Part shown: piece by piece, positions 1-5,430 of the stretch
Position numbering within the stretch: the first letter of the stretch is position 1
How the letters are laid out: the number at the start of each line of letters is the position of its first letter
Source: Deltaproteobacteria bacterium
Lineage (GTDB): Bacteria; Desulfobacterota; DSM-4660; Desulfatiglandales; HGW-15
Direction: 5' to 3'
Assembly (NCBI GenBank): GCA_020342025.1
Contig: CP070840.1
Span: 407,738-414,148, forward strand
DNA: 6,411 nucleotides
The notes under the pieces: model-generated
The model's input: the letters and a program-made list of their open reading frames with translations, nothing else
The model's database searches: none
Told to the model about the DNA's origin: nothing
Made by a program: the position numbers and the translations under genes

Positions 1-501
1 GGAATCGTTCAGATTCCAGAGGGCCGCGGCATGTTGTCTCGAATGACCGTTAAGGAGAATCTGGAGATGGGTGCCTATTTGCGTACCGACAAGGCTGGAA
101 TTGACAAGGACCTGGAGCGCGTCTTTGAGAAACTTCCAAGACTGAAAGAACGCCTGAGTCAAAACGCAGGGACACTTTCGGGGGGTGAGCAACAGATGTT
201 GGCCATTGGACGTGGTCTCATGGCAAAGCCCTCGTTATTCCTCATGGATGAACCCTCCCTCGGACTTGCTCCGGTCCTGGTGGAGTTTATCTTTGAGACG
301 ATCCATGCTCTTCGTGAGAAGGATGGGTACACCATTCTACTGGTTGAACAGAATGCCAATCAGGCCCTGGACGTGGCAGATCGCGGGTATGTTTTGGAGA
401 CGGGGCGGATCGTCCTTGAAGGGGAGAGCGAGGCCCTTCGAGGCAACGAAAAGGTCCAGAGGGCCTACCTGGGTAAAGCGACGGTAGAGGTCCAGAGTTA
501 G
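1..501 (+). CDS. livF: LivF-type ABC transporter ATP-binding protein (5' partial)
   Basis: This is the C-terminal 166 residues of a cytoplasmic ATPase of a branched-chain amino acid type (HAAT) ABC importer. The frame is open from base 1, and the first residues (QIPEGRG) match the Q-loop region of LivF, so the N-terminal Walker A part lies outside the window. The ATG at 31 is internal (the family has a hydrophobic residue there) and is not the start. Counting from base 1, the visible motifs are the ABC signature LSGGEQQ (59-65), Walker B LFLMDEP (79-85), the D-loop SLGLAP just after it, and LLVEQN (113-118), where LivF proteins have this form instead of a switch histidine. The end, VQRAYLG, is typical of LivF, and total length would be near the usual 235 residues. 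The binding-protein gene follows 158 bases later, so the two probably serve one transporter. Family membership is secure; the transported solute is not known and need not be an amino acid. Confidence 0.93.
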   Translation, partial: GIVQIPEGRGMLSRMTVKENLEMGAYLRTDKAGIDKDLERVFEKLPRLKERLSQNAGTLSGGEQQMLAIGRGLMAKPSLFLMDEPSLGLAPVLVEFIFETIHALREKDGYTILLVEQNANQALDVADRGYVLETGRIVLEGESEALRGNEKVQRAYLGKATVEVQS

Positions 502-538
502 GGGCTTCAACGCCACGAAAAAAGAGAATGGATTTTGG

Positions 539-569
539 TTGACAGGAGGTAAGCAAAGTCATTACTAAT
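539..569 (+). promoter_or_regulatory. possible sigma-70-like promoter before the binding-protein gene
   Basis: A perfect TTGACA lies at 539-544. The best -10 candidates are poor: TACTAA at 563-568 with an 18-base spacer, or ACTAAT at 564-569 with a 19-base spacer. If real, it would let the binding protein be made at a higher level than the ATPase upstream, which is common for periplasmic binding proteins. The match could be chance, so this is a weak call. Confidence 0.25.
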
Positions 570-659
570 CTGAAAGAGAAAAGGGGGTGATAAGGGCATT
601 AGAAATAATAAAGTGTGTAGTCTGAAGCCGTTCACTTTAACCAAAAAGGAGGTTCAATA

Positions 660-1835
660 ATGAGTAGAAAATTTGTCCTACCGTTTTGGATGGTGGCACT
701 TCTCGCGGCAATGAGCCTGATCTTTGTTCCCTCCACCATGGCGGGAAAGATCTACGGGGACAAAATCAAGCTCGGGGGCATCTACTCTATCTCCGGCGTC
801 TGTGCGGAGTGGGGGATGGCTGCCAAGATCGGTAGCGAAATTGCCATCGAAGAGATCAATGCTGCGGGTGGAATTGGGGGAGTTCCCGTAGAGCAGGTAT
901 GGTATGATGTGGGTTGTAAAGCCCCTCCTGCCATCCCAGTAGTGGAGAAGCTTGCAAAGCAAGACAAGGTTCTTGCCGTCAACGGACCTTGACAGAGTTC
1001 TGTGGTAGAGGTCATCTACCCTAAGCTGAATAGGTTAAAACTGGTCCTTGTTTCCTTTTGTTCCTCCAAACCTGGGCTTTCCGCCCTAAGTCCCTATGGG
1101 TTCAGAAACACGCTGACGAGCGACAAACAGCTCGCCCCCGCCATCGTGAAATGGAAAGAGAGATATGGCATTAAGAACGCCGTCATACTCTATAACTCAG
1201 AGGATGCCGTCTCCACTGTGGAGGGGAAGAAGATCATGCCCGTCCTCTTCGAGAAATACGGCATCAAGCTGCTGAAGATGTACACTTTTCAGACCGGAAC
1301 TGTGGACTTTGCACCGTTTATGACCGAGATCAAGGGCCTCAACCCGGATGGGATCGGTGTGGGGAGCTGCTATGAGCATGGTGCAAAGATCGCGATAGAG
1401 GCCCGAAGGCAGGGCCTCAAGGCACCCGTACTGGGTGGGGCCTGCAACAGCACGCCAGGCCTGATCGAGATCGGTGGTGCGGCGGTGGAAGGTTACTATG
1501 GTTCCACGGCTGCATGGATCGAGGGGAACCCGGATCCGAGGATGGTGAAGTTCTTGGAGAAATTTAAGGCCCGTTCCCCGGGTGGAAAGGCGCCCCCCTA
1601 TGGGGGACCACGTTCCTACGACAACATCTACATCCTCAAAAAGATCATCGAAGAAGAGGGCGTGACCAACCGGCCCAAAGACCTGCAAAAAGACCGTGAC
1701 AAGATCCGCGCGGGTTGGGCAAAATTGAAGGACTACCAGGGCATCTGCGGCCCGACCACCATGGACAAGAATGGTGACGGCGTCGGGGGCGTAAAGACCC
1801 TGGTGGTGGAAAATGGCAAGTTTGCGTCCAAGTGA
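660..1835 (+). CDS. LivK-like ABC transporter substrate-binding protein, selenocysteine-containing (Sec111)
   Basis: Periplasmic solute-binding component of a HAAT-type ABC importer (Peripla_BP_6 / LivJ-LivK fold), 391 residues if the TGA at 990-992 is read as selenocysteine. The start is fixed by AAGGAGG at 646-652, 7 bases before the ATG. Residues 1-29 look like a signal peptide: SRK, a hydrophobic core, and a probable cut after STMA. The mature part opens with IKLGGIYSISG, the usual first strand and ligand loop. Both halves are in the same frame and form one continuous homologue: NGP-Sec-QSS corresponds to the conserved GxxxSS ligand loop, followed by SFCSSKPGLS, YGFRNTLTSDKQLA and the C-terminal lobe ending at the normal family length. 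There are no other stops or frameshifts. Besides Sec111 there are cysteines at 48, 86, 134, 237, 262 and 363. The gene follows a LivF-type ATPase. The alternative, a single nonsense mutation, is much less likely given the downstream hairpin. The ligand is unknown. Confidence 0.85.
990..992 (+). other. in-frame TGA, predicted selenocysteine codon (Sec111)
   Basis: The TGA interrupts an otherwise open frame running from 660 to 1835. The codons on either side encode conserved family sequence (VNGP before, QSSVVEVIYP after), so it lies inside a domain and not at a domain border. The next possible start, GTG at 1002, has no ribosome binding site and would begin in the middle of a helix. A SECIS-like hairpin follows at the correct distance. 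Confidence 0.83.
1004..1020 (+). promoter_or_regulatory. bacterial SECIS-like hairpin
   Basis: GGTAGA (1004-1009) pairs perfectly with TCTACC (1015-1020) around a five-base loop GGTCA (1010-1014). Seventeen bases separate the TGA from the loop. Bacterial SECIS elements, which bind SelB to insert selenocysteine, lie within the coding region right after the UGA. They carry guanosines at the start of a small apical loop, roughly 16 to 37 bases from the UGA. The E. coli fdhF element has a GGUC-containing loop at almost the same distance. Unlike fdhF there is no bulged U in the stem. CAG (993-995) and CTG (1026-1028) could form a short outer helix. SelB binding itself is inferred. Confidence 0.82.
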
Positions 1836-1854
1836 TATTGGACATGAACGGGTA

Positions 1855-1895
1855 TAGAGTCGGACGTTTGCGGCAACGAACCGTGTTCGGCTCTA
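1855..1895 (+). other. stem-loop downstream of the binding-protein gene
   Basis: Bases 1855-1867 can pair with 1883-1895 in a 13-pair stem that includes four G-U wobbles (TAGAGTCGGACG against CGTGTTCGGCTCTA with its offset), leaving a 15-base loop. It begins 19 bases after the stop codon. No T-tract follows (AGACATAAAAACA), so it is not a clear intrinsic terminator. It could protect the 3' end of the binding-protein mRNA. Confidence 0.5.
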
Positions 1896-1909
1896 AGACA
1901 TAAAAACAT

Positions 1910-1988
1910 GAGGGGAGACGCTTAGTTGCTTGCCTCAAGAGGTGATATCCACTAAAACTCCTATGGCATGCGGTTAACGTCTCCCCTC
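1910..1988. repeat. 11-bp perfect inverted repeat forming a long hairpin, possible terminator
   Basis: GAGGGGAGACG (1910-1920) is the exact reverse complement of CGTCTCCCCTC (1978-1988). The pairing can continue inward past a bulged C at 1921, with 1922-1929 against 1970-1977 (including G-U pairs), then 1931-1934 against 1965-1968. This gives an imperfect hairpin of 79 bases. The left flank is A-rich (ATAAAAACAT) and the right flank is T-rich (TTATTT), which would suit weak termination, but the loop region is much longer than in a usual intrinsic terminator. A small palindromic mobile or repeated element is the main alternative. Confidence 0.6.
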
Positions 1989-2024
1989 TTATTTAGAATA
2001 CAGCTCTCGGTTCCACGGGAGTCG

Positions 2025-2035
2025 CTCGCAATGAC
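2025..2035 (+). repeat. CTCGCAATGAC interspersed repeat fragment, copy 1
   Basis: The 11-base core CTCGCAATGAC recurs exactly at 3882-3892, and both copies are preceded by GAGTC (here with one extra G). The core resembles the TCATTGCGAG-type intergenic palindromic repeats I know from many bacterial genomes, read in reverse. Both copies lie outside genes. Only a fragment of such an element is present. Confidence 0.5.
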
Positions 2036-2086
2036 AAAAAGCATTATGCTATAGTCTATGGTGTTGGCGGATTAAAGAGCCAGAGA

Positions 2087-2100
2087 GGCGGACAGGCGGG
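2087..2100 (+). repeat. GGCGGRCAGGCGGG repeat fragment, copy 1
   Basis: GGCGGACAGGCGGG matches 13 of 14 bases of GGCGGGCAGGCGGG at 5347-5360, where it forms one arm of a hairpin. Both lie between genes. Here the partner arm is missing, so this looks like a decayed half copy. Confidence 0.45.
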
Positions 2101-2134
2101 ATTTTTATAGGGACCAGCGGAGGGCATAGAATTT

Positions 2135-3088
2135 ATGGTGAAACCATATAAAGAACTAAGGGAAGTCATTGATAAGAAGGATCGTGGACTGCGGGAGAAG
2201 GTGATGTCTCTGGGAGACGCTATTGGCATGATCAAAGATGGAGATCATCTGACCGCAGGAGGCTGCCACTACTCCAAGACCCCCATGGCGGCTATCTGGG
2301 AGATCATCCGGCAGAAGAAGAAGGATCTTGTTTACTCCAGGAGTATTACCTCCACAGAAGGGGATCTCCTCCTGGTGGCTGGAGTCACAAGACATGTGGT
2401 GACCAGCTGGTTCAGCCCTGGGGTGACCTGGGGTGTCTCAAAGGTGATGCGGCACTATATGCAACAAGGCCTTGCCACGTTTGAAGAATGGAGCCACATG
2501 TCCCTCGGTCTTCGATATCGGGCAGGGGCCATGGGGATCCCTTTCATGCCCACAAGGGATATGTTGGGATCCGACCTCTTCCCCAGGGTTCCGGGTATCA
2601 AAGAGATGGCGTGCCCCTATACAGGAGAGAAGTTGGCTTTGGTGCCGGCCCTGAACCCTGATGTGGCCATTCTTCACACCCAACGCTGTGACCCCTATGG
2701 CAATGTGCAAAGTGACGGTCTGCCCTTTATGGATGAAGACATTGCCCTTGCCGCGGACAAGGTCATCATGACCACAGAGAGGATTGTGAGCAACGATCAG
2801 ATCCGAAGAGCACCGGATCGGACAACCATCCCCTTCTTTTGTGTGGATGCCGTGGTGGAAGTCCCTTATGGGTGCCTGCCTCACGAATGCTATGGACAAT
2901 ACGAGCCAGATTTTATCCACATGGATAAGTATGTGAAAATTATGATGGGGGAAGGGCCTGAGGGTGTAAAGGCATACCTGGATCAATACATATACGGCCC
3001 AGAGAGCTGGAACGATTACCTGGAGATGTTGGGATTCAAGCATATCCTCGAGGCAACCGTTAACGGGAGGGGAGTTTACAATGACTGA
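2135..3088 (+). CDS. gctA: CoA-transferase subunit A (glutaconate CoA-transferase family)
   Basis: Alpha subunit, 317 residues, of a heteromeric class I CoA-transferase, close to the roughly 320 residues of Acidaminococcus GctA. This family moves CoA from an acyl-CoA to a carboxylic acid in the cytoplasm. Visible family features are the glycine-rich LTAGGCHYSKTP (39-50), EEWSHMSLGLRYRAGAMGIP (117-136) running into FMPTRDMLGSD (137-147), HTQRCDPYGNVQ (181-192) and AADKVIMTTERIV (206-218). The ATG is supported by GGAGGG at 2119-2124, 10 bases upstream. The stop overlaps the start of subunit B by 8 bases, so the two are translationally coupled and should form the usual AB complex. The catalytic glutamate is in subunit B. 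The acid substrate cannot be told from the sequence. Related ring-cleaving hydrolases of the IpdAB type share this fold and remain an alternative. Confidence 0.88.
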   Translation: MVKPYKELREVIDKKDRGLREKVMSLGDAIGMIKDGDHLTAGGCHYSKTPMAAIWEIIRQKKKDLVYSRSITSTEGDLLLVAGVTRHVVTSWFSPGVTWGVSKVMRHYMQQGLATFEEWSHMSLGLRYRAGAMGIPFMPTRDMLGSDLFPRVPGIKEMACPYTGEKLALVPALNPDVAILHTQRCDPYGNVQSDGLPFMDEDIALAADKVIMTTERIVSNDQIRRAPDRTTIPFFCVDAVVEVPYGCLPHECYGQYEPDFIHMDKYVKIMMGEGPEGVKAYLDQYIYGPESWNDYLEMLGFKHILEATVNGRGVYND

Positions 3089-3863
3089 GCCTGCGTACAA
3101 TACCGCGGAATTGGTGACTTATATGAGCGCTAGGGCGCTGGAGGACGGGAAGATTGTCTTTGCGGGAGCAGGCATGCCGTTGCTTGCCTGTATCCTTGCC
3201 CAGAAACTACATGCCCCCCGATTGACGATCCTTTTTGAGGGAGGGGTGATCGGACCCCACGTGGAAGCAGGGAAACTTCCCCCGTCTACGAACGAACAGC
3301 GCTGTGCCAGAAGGGGCAACATGCTTCTCTCCATCACGGATGTCCTGCTCCTCCAACAGAGAGGCTATGTGGATTATGGGTTTCTGGGTGGGGCTCAGAT
3401 CGACCAGTATGGAAATCTGAATAGTTCCTTTATTGGTGATCCGGACAACCCGAAGGTGAGGCTCCCAGGAACGGGGGGGGCCAACTCTATAGCCAGCCTA
3501 GCCTCCAAGGTATTAGTGGCCATGCACCACGAGAAAAAACGGTTTGTGGAAAAGGTGGATTTCATCACCACGCCCGGTTACCTTCAGGGCCAGGATAGCA
3601 GAGAAAAAGCGGGGTTGACGGTGGGGGGCGTACACCAAGTGATCACCCATCTAGGGATCTTCGGCTTCGACAAAAGGACCCGAAAGATGCATATCGAAGC
3701 GCTCCACCCCGGGGCAAGTGTGCAGGAGGTCAAGGAGAAGACCGGATTTGAATTGATTGTGCCGAAGAATCTCCCCTACACGGAGCCACCCACAGCGGAA
3801 GAACTGCGGATTCTTAGGGGACTCGACCCTGAACAACGCTATACGCGACCCAGGGAAGAATAA
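3081..3863 (+). CDS. gctB: CoA-transferase subunit B (glutaconate CoA-transferase family)
   Basis: Beta subunit, 260 residues, against about 266 in Acidaminococcus GctB. In class I CoA-transferases this subunit carries the glutamate that forms the acyl anhydride and glutamyl-CoA intermediates (Glu54 in GctB). Here the matching position is probably Glu53, in ILFEGGVIGP. Its presence argues for a true transferase over an IpdB-like hydrolase. Further family motifs are AGAGMPLLA (28-36), LGGAQIDQYGNLNSSFIGD (102-120) and the following PKVRLPGTGGANSIA stretch. A purine-rich GGGAGGGGAG at 3065-3074 inside the end of subunit A serves as its ribosome binding site, 6 bases from the ATG. The gene is followed by a 61-base gap and then the convergent decarboxylase gene. 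Family confidence is high; the acid and CoA donor are unknown. Confidence 0.88.
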   Translation: MTEPAYNTAELVTYMSARALEDGKIVFAGAGMPLLACILAQKLHAPRLTILFEGGVIGPHVEAGKLPPSTNEQRCARRGNMLLSITDVLLLQQRGYVDYGFLGGAQIDQYGNLNSSFIGDPDNPKVRLPGTGGANSIASLASKVLVAMHHEKKRFVEKVDFITTPGYLQGQDSREKAGLTVGGVHQVITHLGIFGFDKRTRKMHIEALHPGASVQEVKEKTGFELIVPKNLPYTEPPTAEELRILRGLDPEQRYTRPREE

Positions 3864-3881
3864 GGATGAATCGGGTGAGTC

Positions 3882-3892
3882 CTCGCAATGAC
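3882..3892 (+). repeat. CTCGCAATGAC interspersed repeat fragment, copy 2
   Basis: Exact second copy of the 11-base core found at 2025-2035, again preceded by GAGTC. It sits in the 61-base gap between the two convergent genes. No intrinsic terminator with a T-tract is evident in this gap. Confidence 0.5.
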
Positions 3893-3924
3893 GCGACAGT
3901 AAGGGCGAATCATGGAATAAAGGA

Positions 3925-5289
3925 CTACAAGTCTTCCTCGATGTAATCCTCCAGCTTGATTCGTTCCATAACTTCCTTGGGCACTTTACTGATCGGAGCT
4001 ATCTGGTCTAGGCTTGGTTTGGCTGTAGCGTCGATCCCCATCTTGTCCACCACACCCAGAGGCTCAGCGGATGGATCCAAGGAGGATCCCCGAGCGCGTG
4101 GAATAATGAAGATGTCCCGCTCCGCCTGGACTCTGGTGGCGATGGCCCATAGCACGTGCTGCAGGTCTGATATTCGGATGTCGTGATCCACAACGATCAC
4201 ATGTTTGAGATAAAGATCCGCATTGAAGGCGGCAATCATGGCTGTACGCGCCTGGCCCTCATATTTCTTTCGCATGGAAATAATCAAGGTGAAAGCCGCA
4301 GCCACCCGAACCGCCTCCACTTCGGGGACCGCTCCCTTGATCACCCTGAGGTAATTGGCCTCCATGGGGATGGTTGCCAGGACCAGGTGTTCTCTGTGTT
4401 GGCCACCGCAGATGTCCTGATAGATGGGATCTGGACGATGTGTGATGGCCTTGACGCTCAGCACAGGGTTCATTCCAGCGCGGGTTGCATAGCCCGAGAA
4501 CTCACCAAAAGGGCCCTCCTGTTCCCGGGTGAAGGGCTCGATCTCTCCTTCTAAGACGATTTCAGCACCTGCAGGGACCATGGCGTCCACTGTCTTGCAT
4601 TTGACCATCTCTAGGGGGCTTCCTTTTAGTCCACCGATGATCCCCAGTTCATCCTCTTCGTAAGGGCCAATGGCCAAAGCTCCGATGGCAACAGCTGGAT
4701 GATTGCCAATGGAGACAGCCACTTCAAGGGGTTTTCCCCGTTCTTCCAACTTGGAATAGATGGCATTGAGGTGTTTACCTACCGTCATGAAGATGCCAAG
4801 CCGGTCCTTGCCTTTGACCATAAGGCGGTTATAGCTCAGGTTATAAACACCTGTGTCCGGGTCCTTGGCAAAAATAATTCCTGCGGTGATGTAGTGGCCC
4901 GCGTCCGTATCGTGGTAGATCATGGCGGGTATCTTTTGTAGATCCACATCGTCCCCAGAGAGGGTGACTTCTTGAACGGGCCCGCTGGAGACCTCCACAG
5001 GTGGGATAGGGTTCATGTAGGCCTCGTTGACCCTCTTGCTCAAATCCTCCTTTGGAACACCAAACCCTCTGGCAACGCGTCCCCGTGTGGCATAGCAGTT
5101 GACCACCACAGGCATATTCTTTCCTTTAACGTTCTCGAAAAAGAGAAGGGGAACCTTCCGCGATCTTTCCAATTTTGTCACGATGGCGGCAATCTCATAC
5201 CGGGTATCTACTTCCTTATGGATCCGAATAAACCCGCCCTCTTTGGTTTCTTCCATTTCTTTGAGAAAACCCCTGAAATTCTCTCCCAT
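3925..5289 (-). CDS. ubiD: UbiD-family prenyl-FMN-dependent decarboxylase
   Basis: Cytoplasmic (de)carboxylase of 454 residues, in the usual UbiD size range. UbiD enzymes use prenylated FMN made by UbiX to add or remove CO2 on aromatic or alpha,beta-unsaturated acids. Key residues can be placed by comparison with A. niger Fdc1. Asn150, Arg155 and His173 have the same spacing as Asn168, Arg173 and His191 (cofactor and metal binding). Glu258 and Glu263 in EGPFGE match Glu277 and Glu282. The metal-binding glutamate probably lies in EEDELG (211-216). The start is set by AAAGGAGGT at 5305-5297 on the minus strand, 7 bases before the ATG. The gene converges on the CoA-transferase genes and lies 141 bases downstream of a TRAP permease gene. 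No ubiX is in the window. The context suggests acid catabolism more than ubiquinone synthesis, but the substrate is not readable. Confidence 0.92.
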   Translation of the reverse strand: MGENFRGFLKEMEETKEGGFIRIHKEVDTRYEIAAIVTKLERSRKVPLLFFENVKGKNMPVVVNCYATRGRVARGFGVPKEDLSKRVNEAYMNPIPPVEVSSGPVQEVTLSGDDVDLQKIPAMIYHDTDAGHYITAGIIFAKDPDTGVYNLSYNRLMVKGKDRLGIFMTVGKHLNAIYSKLEERGKPLEVAVSIGNHPAVAIGALAIGPYEEDELGIIGGLKGSPLEMVKCKTVDAMVPAGAEIVLEGEIEPFTREQEGPFGEFSGYATRAGMNPVLSVKAITHRPDPIYQDICGGQHREHLVLATIPMEANYLRVIKGAVPEVEAVRVAAAFTLIISMRKKYEGQARTAMIAAFNADLYLKHVIVVDHDIRISDLQHVLWAIATRVQAERDIFIIPRARGSSLDPSAEPLGVVDKMGIDATAKPSLDQIAPISKVPKEVMERIKLEDYIEEDL

Positions 5290-5319
5290 CAGTATGACCT
5301 CCTTTAGGGATTACTCACC

Positions 5320-5360
5320 GCCCGCCTCGCCTGAGGTGAAGCCGATGGCGGGCAGGCGGG
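5320..5360 (-). repeat. GC-rich hairpin repeat upstream of the decarboxylase gene (contains copy 2 of GGCGGRCAGGCGGG)
   Basis: CCCGCCT (5321-5327) pairs with AGGCGGG (5354-5360), and CGCC (5328-5331) can extend the stem with GGCG (5347-5350) across a three-base bulge. An alternative pairing is GCCCGCC (5320-5326) with GGCGGGC (5347-5353). The right arm is nearly identical to 2087-2100. It lies in the leader of the decarboxylase gene and after the TRAP permease stop. No T-tract follows on the minus strand, so it is more likely a dispersed palindromic element than a terminator. Confidence 0.5.
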
Positions 5361-5389
5361 TCTCAGCGAAAAGCAAAATAGGATATAAA

Positions 5390-5415
5390 ACTCTGCGAAC
5401 TCTGCGACTCTGCGG
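5390..5415. repeat. short tandem repeat, ACTCTGCGA x3 (last copy imperfect)
   Basis: ACTCTGCGA at 5390-5398 is repeated exactly at 5399-5407, and CTCTGCGG follows at 5408-5415. The run lies between the TRAP permease stop and the decarboxylase leader. It resembles CTCTGCG-type tandem motifs that recur between genes in many environmental bacterial genomes (from memory, not tested). Confidence 0.6.
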
Positions 5416-5430
5416 TAAAGGAAAAGGGAA

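Larger units (their letters stand above)
1836..2134. other. 299-base intergenic region without a gene
   Basis: I see no credible coding sequence here on either strand. It holds the two hairpins at 1855-1895 and 1910-1988, a CTCGCAATGAC repeat fragment at 2025-2035, a GGCGGACAGGCGGG fragment at 2087-2100, and the ribosome binding site GGAGGG (2119-2124) of the next gene. No clear promoter could be picked out, although the CoA-transferase genes need one in this stretch if transcription stops after the binding-protein gene. Confidence 0.7.

Noticed and set aside
544..640. A small leader gene after the AGGAGGT at 544-550
   Set aside because: No start codon lies at a suitable distance from that purine-rich stretch, and a GTG at 587 would give only about a dozen codons with no recognisable content.
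660..992. The binding-protein gene as a pseudogene or as two separate genes (660-992 and 1002-1835)
   Set aside because: Both pieces are in one frame with no other damage, the GTG at 1002 has no ribosome binding site, and a SECIS-like hairpin follows the TGA at the right spacing. A single nonsense mutation or sequencing error cannot be fully excluded.
1197..1688. 163-residue minus-strand open frame
   Set aside because: It is antisense to the binding-protein gene, with no domain features and no convincing start signal.
1833..1835. The final TGA of the binding-protein gene as a second selenocysteine codon
   Set aside because: The protein ends here at the normal family length, and the frame beyond does not continue into recognisable sequence. 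The nearest hairpin (1855-1895) has a long loop and a poor SECIS form.
2438..3100. 220-residue minus-strand open frame
   Set aside because: It lies opposite the CoA-transferase subunit A gene, and its translation shows no recognisable domain. It is a shadow of the real gene.
3864..3924. Intrinsic terminator between the convergent CoA-transferase and decarboxylase genes
   Set aside because: I found no stable stem followed by a T-tract on either strand; only the repeat fragment at 3882-3892 is visible.
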